From contig JAJFBF010000021.1 of the NCBI GenBank assembly GCA_020697295.1, positions 1 to 54,231 of the forward strand: a DNA stretch of 54,231 nucleotides. Reading direction: 5' to 3'. Shown here piece by piece: positions 19,710-28,964 of the stretch. Both the position numbers and the translations under genes were made by a program. Position 1 is the stretch's first letter, and each line of letters opens with the position of its first letter. This DNA comes from Moraxellaceae bacterium. Its GTDB lineage: Bacteria; Pseudomonadota; Gammaproteobacteria; Pseudomonadales; Moraxellaceae. The notes beneath the pieces are model-generated. The model was not told the origin of the DNA. It searched no databases and worked only from the letters and a program-made list of their open reading frames with translations.

Positions 19710-21734
19710 TCAGGCTTCCGGCACGCGCAGCACGGCCCGCGCCTGGCGGCGCCGCCACAACAGGAGCAGCGCGCCGGCCACGGCCAGCATCGCCCAGGTG
19801 GACGGCTCCGGCGTGGCCGGCACTTCCGCGCCCACGGCGAGGTCGGTCACGCCCTGCGGCAGCGGCGAGGGCTGGTTCACGCTGGCGCTGCTGCCGGTGG
19901 GATTGCGCACCACGTGATCGACGGCAATAAAGGAGGTGTACTGCGTCAGCAGGTTGTAGGTAAGCCCCAGCTTCGTGATTTCATCCACCAGTGAATCGTC
20001 ACCGACCAGGCCCTGCCGGTCACTGAGCGAGGCGATACGCTGGCGGGCCCACAGATAGCGCAGCGCACTGTTGTCAGCGCTCTGATGGGCCGGAGAGAAG
20101 GCGAGAGAACTGCGGTAGGGCCCGCTGGCGCTCTGGCCGGTCAGGACGAGCTGGCCGCGTGGCGTGCCGCGGTACTTGCCGAAAATCACCACCGGACGTT
20201 CGGCCAGCACATCGGCCACAGCGGGCGGATCCACGTCATAGACGTCGGCGCCCTCGAAGCTCGCCTTGATATGCGTGAGCACCGGCGCCTCGATCATTTT
20301 GCGCAGGCGCGACGCTTCCGCCGCGGCCTCGCTTTCCTCGGTCACGATGAAGGGTTCGCCCTGGCCGGCGCGGGCCATGCCCTCGATCAGGTGGCGGTTC
20401 ACCGACGAGCCGATACCGAATGCAAAGAGGCTGGCACGGTCCAGGTTGCGGCGGATGAGGTCGAAGGCTTCAGTCTCCACGCTGACATAGCCGTCGGTGA
20501 TGACCACGATGCTGCGCGCGCGATCGACCTGCAACGGCTGCGCCAGGGCGCGGCGCAGGGCCGGGATGAGCTCGGTGCTGCCGCCGCCCTCCTGGGCATC
20601 GATGACGTTGATGGCGCGCTCGATATTGGCCGTGGTGGCGGGCAGCGACTGCGGCGCCAGCATGGAATTGCTGCCGGCGAAGAGCAGTACGTTGAAGGTG
20701 TCGGAAGGGCGCAGGTTGCCAATCAGGCGGCGCAGAAGGGCCTTGCTGGTTTCCAGCGGATAGCCGTGCATGGAGCCGGAGATGTCCACCACGAACACGT
20801 AGTCGCGAGGTGTGATGGCCTGCACCGGCACCGACTTCGGCGGCGCCACCATGGCGAGAAAGAAGTTCTCGTCCTTGCCCTGGAAGAGCATGAGCCCGGA
20901 CTCGAGGGTGTCGCCGTTCAGGCGATAGTCCAGGATGAAGTCGCGGTTGTTGGCGTTGCGCTTGTCGGCGAGGCCGATGCCCAGATGCTTGTCATCGGTG
21001 CGCGACACGTCCAGGCGGTGCGAAGCCGAGGCAACTTCCTTCACGGCGATGGGGCTGTTCAGCACAACCTTGATATCGAAGCCGGCCGGGGACGGCTCGC
21101 CCTCATGCAGGTAGGGTATGGCCGTCCATTTCTCCGGACCGGTTTGCTTTTCCGGGCTGCCGGTATAGCGCGGGCCGACCACGGTGGGGAAGACAAACTG
21201 GAATTTTCCGTCCTGCGGCACCAGCAGTTCGGTGTAACGCATTTCAACGCGCACATCATCGCCGGGCATGATGTTGGCGACGTTCATCTGGAACACATTG
21301 GGCCGCTCCTGCTCCAGCAGGGCCGCGGTCCTGCCCTCGGTCTTCGCGGCCTCGTATTCGACGCGGGCCTGCTGCTTCTCGCGGATGCTGGCCGTCAGTA
21401 AACGATCACCCAGACGCACGTTCATGGCATAGACCGCGGCACGGGTGGAGCCCGGGAAGACATACCGCGCCTCCAGCGGGCGCTGGCCTTCGTTCTTGTA
21501 GCGCTGGACGACGGTGACGTCGGCGATGACGCCGGCGATCTTCACCTCGACCTTGGTATCGCGCAGCGGCAGGCCATCCACGGAAGGGTCGGCGCCCTGC
21601 ACCACAAAGTACGGGGATTCACTGCGCTCACGGGCGACCTCCTCGGGCACCTCGGCACGCGCGACAGGGAGAAGCAACAGGGTGACCAGGAACGTGGCAA
21701 GACGCGACGGTCGGGCCGGGGACAGGAGCAGCAT
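19710..21734 (-). CDS. VIT and VWA domain protein with PEP-CTERM sorting tail
   Basis: The 674-aa exported protein has a signal peptide (about 1-27) and an inter-alpha-trypsin (VIT) domain (about 35-165). A von Willebrand A domain follows with an intact MIDAS motif DISGSMHG (about 317-324). The tail contains TPEPSTW, a hydrophobic helix and WRRRQAR, the three parts of a PEP-CTERM exosortase signal (PEP at 642-644). It is the probable substrate of the adjacent exosortase and would be anchored or released at the cell surface. The same VIT/VWA layout is carried by the target protein of the proteobacterial dedicated sortase system. A CreB-tag promoter lies upstream, and GGAGG supports the start. 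Its ligand is unknown. Confidence 0.93.
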   Translation of the reverse strand: MLLLSPARPSRLATFLVTLLLLPVARAEVPEEVARERSESPYFVVQGADPSVDGLPLRDTKVEVKIAGVIADVTVVQRYKNEGQRPLEARYVFPGSTRAAVYAMNVRLGDRLLTASIREKQQARVEYEAAKTEGRTAALLEQERPNVFQMNVANIMPGDDVRVEMRYTELLVPQDGKFQFVFPTVVGPRYTGSPEKQTGPEKWTAIPYLHEGEPSPAGFDIKVVLNSPIAVKEVASASHRLDVSRTDDKHLGIGLADKRNANNRDFILDYRLNGDTLESGLMLFQGKDENFFLAMVAPPKSVPVQAITPRDYVFVVDISGSMHGYPLETSKALLRRLIGNLRPSDTFNVLLFAGSNSMLAPQSLPATTANIERAINVIDAQEGGGSTELIPALRRALAQPLQVDRARSIVVITDGYVSVETEAFDLIRRNLDRASLFAFGIGSSVNRHLIEGMARAGQGEPFIVTEESEAAAEASRLRKMIEAPVLTHIKASFEGADVYDVDPPAVADVLAERPVVIFGKYRGTPRGQLVLTGQSASGPYRSSLAFSPAHQSADNSALRYLWARQRIASLSDRQGLVGDDSLVDEITKLGLTYNLLTQYTSFIAVDHVVRNPTGSSASVNQPSPLPQGVTDLAVGAEVPATPEPSTWAMLAVAGALLLLWRRRQARAVLRVPEA

Positions 21735-21796
21735 GGCGGGCCTCCAGGGCTAGCCGCCCGGAATGGGCGGGGCATGGAGAGCAGCGTGGCAGGGCC

Positions 21797-21815
21797 GTTT
21801 GAAGGGAGTTTGAAG
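21797..21815 (-). repeat. Direct repeat in the VIT operon leader
   Basis: CTTCAAAC occurs twice on the minus strand with an 11-bp period (21808-21815 and 21797-21804). OmpR-class regulators such as CreB bind direct repeats with this phasing, so it could be a second, weaker site. It lies downstream of the proposed -10, so it may instead have no role in activation. Confidence 0.35.
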
Positions 21816-21825
21816 GCGGGGGCAG

Positions 21826-21868
21826 GCTATATGCGGGGCAAGTGAGGCTTGCGTGAAAAAACCGTGAA
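21826..21868 (-). promoter_or_regulatory. CreB-binding tag and -10-like element before the VIT/exosortase operon
   Basis: On the minus strand TTCAC-GGTTTT-TTCAC (21868 to 21853) matches the published CreB tag TTCACnnnnnnTTCAC exactly. A -10-like TATAGC (21831 to 21826) follows 21 nt later, so the tag takes the place of a -35 box. It lies 119 bp before the VIT start codon and in the same orientation, directly downstream of creC. I infer CreB-activated expression of the operon. Confidence 0.75.
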
Positions 21869-21927
21869 ATCGAGCCCAGACACCGCGCCTGACGAACGGG
21901 CCGGGGCTCAGGCCGACCGCGCCGGCG

Positions 21928-23364
21928 TCAGCGTGGCAGGGTAAGCACGGCCTCGGCGCCACCCTCGGGGTGGTTGGCAAGCACAATACGGCCGCCATGC
22001 AGCGCTGCGATCTCACGTACGAAGGACAGCCCCAGCCCGGTGCCCTTGCGCGGCGAATGCGGGCGCGGCAGCGAGAAGAACTTCTCGAAGAGCTTGTCCT
22101 GCGCGAAGGCAGGAATGCCGGGGCCGTGGTCGCGCACCGTGACACAGACCGTACGGCCGACCGCCGCCCCCACTATCTCGACCCGGCCATCCGCCGGCGA
22201 GAAATCGATGGCGTTGTCGAGCAGATTGGTCAGGGCACGCCGCAGCAGGAAGGGATCACCCAGTAGCTGCGTATCCTCCGGCACTGTCACCTGCACCTCA
22301 ATTCCCCGCGCCAACGCCGCCGCTGAAGTGGCGGCCACCACCTCGTCGACCAGCGTGGCCAGCCCCACCGGCACCGGATGGTCGAGCGCGCGCCGCCGCT
22401 CGAGGGCCGCCAGCTCCAGCAGGCGATCGACGAGCTCCTGGATGCGCCGGGACTCACGTGTGATATTGCCGAGGAAGCGCTGGCGGACTTCTTCCGGCAG
22501 GGGCTCCTGCAGCAGCTCGGCGGCCCCACGGATGGCCGAGAGCGGACTTTTCAATTCATGCGTCAGGGTCTGCACGTATTCCTGCACATAATTGCGCCCC
22601 GCCAGGGTGTCGCGCATGTCGTGAAAGGCGCTGGCGAGCTCGGCGCGTACTTTCCGGACAGCGGCGCCCGGGCGCAGCGGCTGGCCCAGGCGGCGCTGCT
22701 CGGCCACCCAGGCCGAGGTATTGCGCAGCAAGCTAAAGGGGCGGACCAGCCAGGCCGCCACCATCACCGCCAGCAACAGCACTGCCAGCACCGAGACCAC
22801 GCCCACAATGACGATGCGCCGCCGCGCTGCCTCCACGTACTGCCCGAAGCTCTGTACCGGCTTGCCCACGGCCACCACGCCGACAATGCGGCCGTTGGCG
22901 CGGACGGGCGCGTCGACGTACATCACGGAAGTAGCCTCATCCTCGGGCACATCGCGCGTGGTGCGGGTGCCGTACTGGCCGGCCAGGGTGAGGGCGATGT
23001 CGCGCCACTGCGAAAAATCCGCGCCGGTGTGACGGCCGGTGGAATCGAAAAGCACGCGGCCACGGTGGTCGGTCACGTACAGGCGAAGCTCCACGCGCGA
23101 TTTGCGGAAGCCGAAAATCTGCGCATCGACCGGGCGCGCATAAACTTCACGAAACACTGGTCCCAGCAAAGCGGTGTCAATGTGGCCGTCTTGCACATGC
23201 TGTTCCAGCAAACTGGCGAAAAGATGCGCCGTCTCCACCAGGGACTCCTCGGTGGACTCGCGATAGCGCGGATCGATATCGGTGGAGAGGCGGTAAAGCA
23301 GGAAGGTGGCGCCCAGCACATAGACCAGCAGGATGCCGGCGAAAATCCGGGTCCGGCTGCTCAT
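21928..23364 (-). CDS. creC: Two-component sensor histidine kinase CreC
   Basis: This is the membrane sensor kinase partner of CreB. The 478-aa protein has TM1 (about 8-26), a periplasmic sensor with VLFDSTGRHTGADFSQW and TSVMYVDAPV as in CreC, and TM2 (about 185-208). The kinase core has TLTHELKSPLSAIRGAAELL (phospho-His269), LTNLLDNAIDFSP (N box), DHGPGIP and GTGLGLSF (G boxes). Length matches E. coli CreC (474 aa). It overlaps creB by 4 bp. In Pseudomonas and Aeromonas CreBC responds to penicillin-binding-protein inhibition and cell-wall stress. No creD gene follows; the VIT/exosortase operon takes that place. Confidence 0.93.
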   Translation of the reverse strand: MSSRTRIFAGILLVYVLGATFLLYRLSTDIDPRYRESTEESLVETAHLFASLLEQHVQDGHIDTALLGPVFREVYARPVDAQIFGFRKSRVELRLYVTDHRGRVLFDSTGRHTGADFSQWRDIALTLAGQYGTRTTRDVPEDEATSVMYVDAPVRANGRIVGVVAVGKPVQSFGQYVEAARRRIVIVGVVSVLAVLLLAVMVAAWLVRPFSLLRNTSAWVAEQRRLGQPLRPGAAVRKVRAELASAFHDMRDTLAGRNYVQEYVQTLTHELKSPLSAIRGAAELLQEPLPEEVRQRFLGNITRESRRIQELVDRLLELAALERRRALDHPVPVGLATLVDEVVAATSAAALARGIEVQVTVPEDTQLLGDPFLLRRALTNLLDNAIDFSPADGRVEIVGAAVGRTVCVTVRDHGPGIPAFAQDKLFEKFFSLPRPHSPRKGTGLGLSFVREIAALHGGRIVLANHPEGGAEAVLTLPR

Positions 23365-24068
23365 GGCACGGCCGGGCAGGACTCGGCCAGGGAATAGCCG
23401 ACACCGCGGTGGGTGCAGACCGCCTCCACCGCCGGCGCAATCGCCTTGAGCTTGGCGCGCAGCACCTTGATGTGGGTGTCCACGGTACGGTCGGAGCTGA
23501 CCTCGGGCACTTCCCAGACCTGGTACATGATCTCCTCACGGGTATAGACCCGGCCCGGATGGCGCAGCAGCAGGCGCAGGATGCCGAATTCATAGCGCGA
23601 GAGGTCGAGGAGCTGGCCGTAATAGCGGATCTGGCGGCGCTCGTCATCGAGCACAAAGGGTGTCGCCACCCCCGGCGCCGCGGCGACCGCAGGCGCGGCC
23701 TGCGTCCTGCGCAGGACAGTGCGCACGCGCGCGGCGAGCTCACGCGGGCTGAAAGGCTTGGCGATGTAATCGTCCGCCCCGAGCTCCAGCCCCACCACGC
23801 GGTCGATTTCGTCGCTACGCGCCGTCAGGAAAATCACGGGCACGTCGCCGGTGGCGCGCAGCTGGCGAAACAGATCGAAGCCGCTGATGTCGGGCAGGCC
23901 GACATCGAGCACAACCAGGTCGGGACGCTGCCGCGCAAAGTCGGCCAGCGCGTCACCCCCCGTCTGGCGCCAGGTCACCTCGAAGCCGTGGCTCTCCAGC
24001 ACATAACGGATCGCATCGGCAATGCCGGGTTCGTCTTCGACCACGAGGATGCGGGGCTTGGCGGCCAT
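23361..24068 (-). CDS. creB: OmpR-family response regulator CreB
   Basis: The 235-aa regulator has a receiver domain with acidic VVEDEPG, phospho-acceptor Asp55 in LVVLDVGLPDISG, a TAR motif and KPFSPREL. A winged-helix output domain ends in VDTHIKVLRAKL...THRGVGYSL. AGGGA precedes the ATG at 24066-24068; the open frame extends 51 bp further, but without a good start. Expected to bind TTCACnnnnnnTTCAC tags, one of which occurs downstream of creC. No tag is visible before creB itself. Confidence 0.93.
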   Translation of the reverse strand: MAAKPRILVVEDEPGIADAIRYVLESHGFEVTWRQTGGDALADFARQRPDLVVLDVGLPDISGFDLFRQLRATGDVPVIFLTARSDEIDRVVGLELGADDYIAKPFSPRELAARVRTVLRRTQAAPAVAAAPGVATPFVLDDERRQIRYYGQLLDLSRYEFGILRLLLRHPGRVYTREEIMYQVWEVPEVSSDRTVDTHIKVLRAKLKAIAPAVEAVCTHRGVGYSLAESCPAVP

Positions 24069-24140
24069 GACGGTTCCCTGAAAGGCTAGCTGCCGGTTAA
24101 TCCATAGGCGACCGAGCATGGCACAGGTGCAGCGCCGGAC

Positions 24141-25343
24141 TCAAACGCCGGCCGGCAGCACGCGCGCAAACACCGCCTTCAGGTATTCCGTCTCCGGAAT
24201 CGAGGGGTGAATGGGATGGTCACCGCCCTGGTGGCCAATATGAACGATCTGCGCGGCACGGTCGATATGGCGCGCGCTGGCGCGGATCACGTCAACCAGT
24301 TCCTCGCGCGCCAGGTGCAGCGAGCAGGAGCCGGAGACCAGCAGGCCGTCCTTGCCCAGCAGGCGCATGGCCAGCTCGTTGGCGCGGCGATAGGCGGCGA
24401 GGCCGTTCTTGTGGTCCTTGCGGCGCGTGATGAAGGCCGGCGGGTCCAGCACGATGACATCGAACTTCTCACCGGACTGCTTCAGCGAGGTCATGATCTC
24501 GAAGGCATCGCCCTGCAGGGTCTTCACCTTGTCGCCGACGCCATTGAGCGCGGCATTCTTCGCCACCATCTCCAGCGCCATCGTGGAGCCATCCACGCAC
24601 ACCACTTCCGAGGCACCCCAGGCCGCGGCCTGCACGCCCCAGCCACCGACATAGGAGAACACGTCCAGCACGCGCTTGCCCTTCACCAGGCGCTTGAGCG
24701 CGGCGCGGCTGTCGCGGTGATCAAAGAACCAGCCCGTCTTCTGGCCGGTGCGCACCGGCGCCAGGAACTTCACGCCGTTCTCTTCCAGCGGGACTTCGTC
24801 CGGCACTTCGCCGGCGGCCACTTCGATATAGCTCGCAAGACCCTCGACTTCGCGCATCTTGCCGTCGTTCTTGAACAGGATTCCGCGCGGCGACAGCACC
24901 TTCTGCAGCGCCTCGACGATCTCGGCCTTCACCAGCTCCATGCCGGCGCTGGCGATCTGCACCACGCAGATGTCGCCAAAGCGGTCGACCACGAGGCCGG
25001 GCAGGAAATCGCTGTCGCCATAGACCAGGCGGTAATTGGGCGAATCAAACAGCGCCTCGCGCAGCGACAGCGCGATCTGCAGGCGGTGCACGAGCAGCGA
25101 CTTGTTGAGCACATGCGTCTCGTCACGGCTGACCAGGCGGCCGCAGATGAGGGCATTGGGATTGAGAATGGCGATGCCCATCACCTTGCCCTTGCTGTCC
25201 TCCACCAGCACCTGCTCACCGGCGCTGAAGTTCTTCAGCGGCGTCGCGGCGACGTCGACTTCATTGGAGTAGATCCAGGCATGGCCCTCGCGCAGGCGAC
25301 GGTCTTCATGGATCTTCAGCTTGATACGGTTCAGATCGGACAT
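24141..25343 (-). CDS. rlmI: 23S rRNA (cytosine1962-C5)-methyltransferase RlmI
   Basis: This SAM-dependent enzyme makes m5C1962 in 23S rRNA. The 400-aa length fits the family. An N-terminal PUA-like domain (KLKIHEDRRLREGHAWIYSNEVD) is followed by a central domain with FKNDGKMREVEG and a Rossmann fold (VLDVFSYVGGWGVQAA, with catalytic-loop motif VLDPPAF). It follows gcvPB on the same strand after a 125-bp gap with a strong hairpin, so it is probably a separate unit. Confidence 0.93.
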   Translation of the reverse strand: MSDLNRIKLKIHEDRRLREGHAWIYSNEVDVAATPLKNFSAGEQVLVEDSKGKVMGIAILNPNALICGRLVSRDETHVLNKSLLVHRLQIALSLREALFDSPNYRLVYGDSDFLPGLVVDRFGDICVVQIASAGMELVKAEIVEALQKVLSPRGILFKNDGKMREVEGLASYIEVAAGEVPDEVPLEENGVKFLAPVRTGQKTGWFFDHRDSRAALKRLVKGKRVLDVFSYVGGWGVQAAAWGASEVVCVDGSTMALEMVAKNAALNGVGDKVKTLQGDAFEIMTSLKQSGEKFDVIVLDPPAFITRRKDHKNGLAAYRRANELAMRLLGKDGLLVSGSCSLHLAREELVDVIRASARHIDRAAQIVHIGHQGGDHPIHPSIPETEYLKAVFARVLPAGV

Positions 25344-25379
25344 CGGTATTTACTCTCCCCCTGGGCGGCGGGCAGGGAA

Positions 25380-25423
25380 GCCGGGCGCAACGCAACAGCC
25401 GGGGCCGCCGCGTTGCGCCCGGC
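25380..25423. terminator. Perfect 14-bp inverted repeat between gcvPB and rlmI
   Basis: GCCGGGCGCAACGC (25380-25393) pairs exactly with 25410-25423 around a 16-nt loop that is itself GC-rich. There is no T-run, so it is not a textbook intrinsic terminator. Its place after the last glycine-cleavage gene suggests a transcript end or a barrier to 3' decay. A regulator-binding palindrome is possible but long. Confidence 0.5.
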
Positions 25424-25468
25424 CTCCCGGCCTGCGGCAGGAAGGAATCGGGCGCCACATAAGAAGGA

Positions 25469-26935
25469 TCAACCGGCCTGTTCGGCCGGCTGCCATTTGA
25501 GGTCAAGTTCACGGGCGGCGCGCACATCGTCGAGTCGACGCACCGGCAGGGTATGCGGGGCGCCACGCACGACTTCCGGCGTCTTGCGGGCTTCTTCGCG
25601 AATCTTCACCAAGGCTTCGACAAAGGCGTCGAGCTCGTCGACGGACTCGGTCTCGGTCGGCTCGATCAGCCAGCACTCCGGCACCAGCAGCGGGAAATAG
25701 GTGGTCGGCGAGTGCATGCCGTAGTCGAGCAGGCGCTTGGCGAAGTCCATCGCGGTCACGCCAAGCTCCTTCGCTTCTTTCGCGAAAGTGATGATGAACT
25801 CGTGCGAGGCGCGACGCTCCGGATAGGCGAGCTGGAAGCCCTCGGCCTGCAGGCGCGCCATCAGGTAGTTGGCGTTGAGCGTGGAATATTCGCCCACGCG
25901 CAACAGGCCTTCACGACCGAGCGCGGCGCCGTAGTAGAACGCGCGCAACAGCACGCCGGCATTGCCCATGTAGGCGGACAGGCGGCCGATGCTCTGCGGC
26001 AGCTCCTCCGGGCCGATCCAGTAATAGCTGCCATCGCTCTTCTTGCCGGCGACAGGCGTCGGCAGGAAGGGCAGCAGGCGCTCGGACACACCCACGGGAC
26101 CGGCGCCCGGACCGCCGCCGCCATGCGGCGTGGCAAAGGTCTTGTGCAGGTTCATGTGCAGCACGTCAAAGCCCATGTCGCCGGGACGCACCTTGCCGAG
26201 GATGGCGTTGAGGTTGGCGCCGTCGTAATAGAGCAGTCCGCCGGCTTCGTGAATGGTTTTGGCGATCGCCTCGATCTGCTGCTCGAACACGCCGCAGGTG
26301 GAGGGATTGGTCATCATGAGGCCGGCAGTCTGCGGACCCACGGCGGCCTTCAGCGCCTCGAGGTCGACGTCGCCATTGGGCAGCACCGGAATCTCGCGCA
26401 CCTTGTAGCCGCACATGACGGCGGTGGCGGGATTGGTGCCGTGCGCGGCCGAGGGAATCAGCATCTCGGTGCGCTCGTGATCCTCGCGCGACTGGTGATA
26501 GGCACGAATCATGGCGACGCCGGCAAACTCGCCCTGCGCGCCCGCGGCCGGGGTCAGGGACACGCCCTTCATGCCCGTCACTTCGCGCAGCGCTTCCTGC
26601 AAGTCATGCAGGCAAGCCAGATAGCCTTGCGAATGCGACAGCGGCGCCAGCGGGTGGCGGGCCAGGAAGCCCGGCAGCATGGCGGCCTTGTGGGCGCCGC
26701 GCGGGTTGTACTTCATGGTGCAGGAGCCCAGCGGATAGAACTGGGTGTCGATGCTGAAGTTCTTGCGCGAGAGATTGGTGTAGTGACGCACGACCTGCAG
26801 CTCGGAGACTTCCGGCAGCACGGCGCGCGTCTTGCGGCGCAGGTTGTCGGGCACGTCGTTGAGGTCGTGGCGCGTACGCGGGGCCTGCGAGGTGGCAAAG
26901 CGTCCCTTGGCGGAGCGGTCAAAGATCAGGGTCAT
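25469..26935 (-). CDS. gcvPB: Glycine dehydrogenase (decarboxylating) subunit 2
   Basis: This is the C-terminal half of a split P-protein, which decarboxylates glycine and passes the aminomethyl group to lipoyl-GcvH. The 488-aa subunit carries the PLP-lysine motif [16 protein letters not shown] (Lys265). The gene begins 4 bp after the gcvPA stop, so both subunits should be made together. Single-chain GcvP has about 950 aa; the sum here is 942. Confidence 0.96.
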   Translation of the reverse strand: MTLIFDRSAKGRFATSQAPRTRHDLNDVPDNLRRKTRAVLPEVSELQVVRHYTNLSRKNFSIDTQFYPLGSCTMKYNPRGAHKAAMLPGFLARHPLAPLSHSQGYLACLHDLQEALREVTGMKGVSLTPAAGAQGEFAGVAMIRAYHQSREDHERTEMLIPSAAHGTNPATAVMCGYKVREIPVLPNGDVDLEALKAAVGPQTAGLMMTNPSTCGVFEQQIEAIAKTIHEAGGLLYYDGANLNAILGKVRPGDMGFDVLHMNLHKTFATPHGGGGPGAGPVGVSERLLPFLPTPVAGKKSDGSYYWIGPEELPQSIGRLSAYMGNAGVLLRAFYYGAALGREGLLRVGEYSTLNANYLMARLQAEGFQLAYPERRASHEFIITFAKEAKELGVTAMDFAKRLLDYGMHSPTTYFPLLVPECWLIEPTETESVDELDAFVEALVKIREEARKTPEVVRGAPHTLPVRRLDDVRAARELDLKWQPAEQAG

Positions 26936-26939
26936 TTTC

Positions 26940-28304
26940 TCAGGACTCCAGCAGGGCTTTGTCGAGGGCCTTCACGTAGCGGTCGATGTCGGCGGCCGTC
27001 TTGGTCTCGGTGGTGCAGACCAGCAGCGCATCGCCCAGCTCCGGGTAATAAGGGGTCAGGTCAAGACCGCCCAGCACGCCCTGGGCGGCCATGTGCGCGA
27101 GCACCGGGGCCACCGGCTTGCCGAGGCGCAGCACCTTCTCGTGGAACACCGGGCGGTTGAAGGGGCGCACGATGCTGCCGAGGCGGCTGGTGGCATGCAC
27201 CAGTTCGCGAATGTTGTGGTGCGAGGCCAGCGCCACGCGCTCCAGACCTTCGGCCCCGAGCAGGCTGACGTAGATGGTCGCGGCCGTCATCGCCAGGCCC
27301 TGGTTGGTGCAGATGTTGGACGTCGCCTTGGCGCGGCGGATGTGCTGCTCGCGCGCCTGCAGGGTGAGCGCGAAACCGGGCTTGCCCTCGAGGTCGACAG
27401 TGCGACCGATAAGGCGGCCCGGCATCTGCCGCACGAATTCCATCTTGCAGCAGACAAAGCCGACATAGGGGCCGCCCGAGGACAGCGGAATGCCGAAGGG
27501 CTGCGCTTCGCCGACCACGATGTCGGCGCCGGTCTTGCCCCACTCGCCCGGCGCCGAGAAGATCGCCAGCGCCATCGGGTTGACGCAGCCAATGACCAGC
27601 ATCTTCTGCGAGTGCGCCCAGTCGGTGAGGGCGTCGACTTCTTCCAGCACGCCAAAGAAGTTGGGCTGCGGAATCACCAGCGCGGTGAAATCACGATCCT
27701 CGTAACGGCCGAGCGCCGCGACGTCGACATGGCCGCCGGCCTTGTTGTACTCAAGCTCGACAACCTCGATGCCCTGCATGCCGACGATGGCCTTGAGCGC
27801 GTCGCGGTACAGGGGATTGACGCCGCGCGGCACCAGCACGCGCCGGCTCTTGGACTGCTTGTTGGCGCGCACCGCCATGAGCACGGCCTCGGCAAGGCCG
27901 GAGGCGCCGTCGTAGACCGAGGCATTGCAGACATCCATGCCGCAGAGGTTGGCCATCAGGGTCTGGAATTCGTAGATGACCTGCAGCGTGCCCTGCGAGG
28001 CTTCCGCCTGGTAGGGCGTATAGGCCGTCAGGAATTCGCCGCGCGAGGCCATCTCCCATACCACCGCCGGAATGTGGTGCTCGTAGGCGCCGGCGCCGAT
28101 GAAGCAGAGATCGGCCTCGTCCGTGCGCGCACGCTCACGCATCTGGCGCGTGACCTCCATTTCGGACTGGCCGGCGGGGATGCCGGACAGGGTGTTGCCG
28201 CGCAGGTGCGCCGGAATCTCATCGAACAGCGCTTCGGTGGAAGCGGCGCCGATGGCGTCCAGCATCTTGCGCACATCGTCTTCGGTATGGGGAATGAATG
28301 GCAT
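26940..28304 (-). CDS. gcvPA: Glycine dehydrogenase (decarboxylating) subunit 1
   Basis: This is the N-terminal half of the split P-protein (454 aa). It opens with [19 protein letters not shown], typical of subunit 1, and contains [20 protein letters not shown] and [14 protein letters not shown]. It is a PLP-fold subunit without the PLP lysine and pairs with GcvPB. A repeat-bearing gap of 209 bp separates it from gcvH upstream. Confidence 0.96.
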   Translation of the reverse strand: MPFIPHTEDDVRKMLDAIGAASTEALFDEIPAHLRGNTLSGIPAGQSEMEVTRQMRERARTDEADLCFIGAGAYEHHIPAVVWEMASRGEFLTAYTPYQAEASQGTLQVIYEFQTLMANLCGMDVCNASVYDGASGLAEAVLMAVRANKQSKSRRVLVPRGVNPLYRDALKAIVGMQGIEVVELEYNKAGGHVDVAALGRYEDRDFTALVIPQPNFFGVLEEVDALTDWAHSQKMLVIGCVNPMALAIFSAPGEWGKTGADIVVGEAQPFGIPLSSGGPYVGFVCCKMEFVRQMPGRLIGRTVDLEGKPGFALTLQAREQHIRRAKATSNICTNQGLAMTAATIYVSLLGAEGLERVALASHHNIRELVHATSRLGSIVRPFNRPVFHEKVLRLGKPVAPVLAHMAAQGVLGGLDLTPYYPELGDALLVCTTETKTAADIDRYVKALDKALLES

Positions 28305-28375
28305 GGTCTACTCGGTCGTACGACTTGAAAAAAATCTGCAGGTCAGGCATCAGCCCGGCCTGCATGAATCTGTAG

Positions 28376-28497
28376 GTCGGGCTTTAGCCCGACTCACACG
28401 GCCGCGTCGGACTGAAGTCCGACCAGCGAAACTGCTTCGGGCCGGAGTCCGACCTGCAGCCGCTTGCCGGGCTCGGCGCCCCCGGCTGAAGCCCGAC
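28376..28497. repeat. GTCGGGCT-type palindromes between gcvH and gcvPA
   Basis: The gap holds a short perfect palindrome (28376-28393), a variant GTCGGACTGAAGTCCGAC (28406-28423) whose arms changed together, and a long element (28466-28497). The compensating changes in the variant suggest the hairpin is kept by selection or copying. The gap splits an otherwise compact gcv operon and could tune expression of gcvPA/PB relative to gcvTH. Confidence 0.75.
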
Positions 28498-28513
28498 CTG
28501 CCAGGCCGGGCGA

Positions 28514-28906
28514 TCAATGGCCTTCGGCAGCGACCTGCGCGTCGTAGGCATCGGCGTCCAGCAGGTCATCGAGCTCCACCGGATCGCTCATGCGGATCTT
28601 GTACATCCAGCCGTCGTGATAGGGATCGTTGTTGACGGTCTCGGACGAATCCGCCAGCGCCTCGTTGATGGCGATGACTTCGCCCGACACCGGGGCGTAA
28701 ATGTCAGAGGCGGCTTTCACCGACTCGACCACGCCCGCCTCGTCGTGGGCGGCGACAACATCGCCCACTTCCGGCAGCTCGATGAAGACCAGATCCCCCA
28801 GCGCTTCCTGGGCATGATCGGTGATCCCCACCGTGGCGATATCGCCTTCCACGCGAACCCACTCGTGAGAGGGGGCATACTTCAGTTCACTGGGCGTCTT
28901 GCTCAT
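28514..28906 (-). CDS. gcvH: Glycine cleavage system H protein
   Basis: This is the lipoyl carrier shuttling the aminomethyl group between P and T proteins. At 130 aa it has the family length. The lipoylation site is Lys64 in [20 protein letters not shown]. It lies downstream of gcvT (58-bp gap) on the same strand. Confidence 0.97.
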   Translation of the reverse strand: MSKTPSELKYAPSHEWVRVEGDIATVGITDHAQEALGDLVFIELPEVGDVVAAHDEAGVVESVKAASDIYAPVSGEVIAINEALADSSETVNNDPYHDGWMYKIRMSDPVELDDLLDADAYDAQVAAEGH

Positions 28907-28964
28907 GTTGCTGGCCTCGGGCGACTCGCGCCGTTACTCGTTTATCAAAATGGCTAAAAAATTC

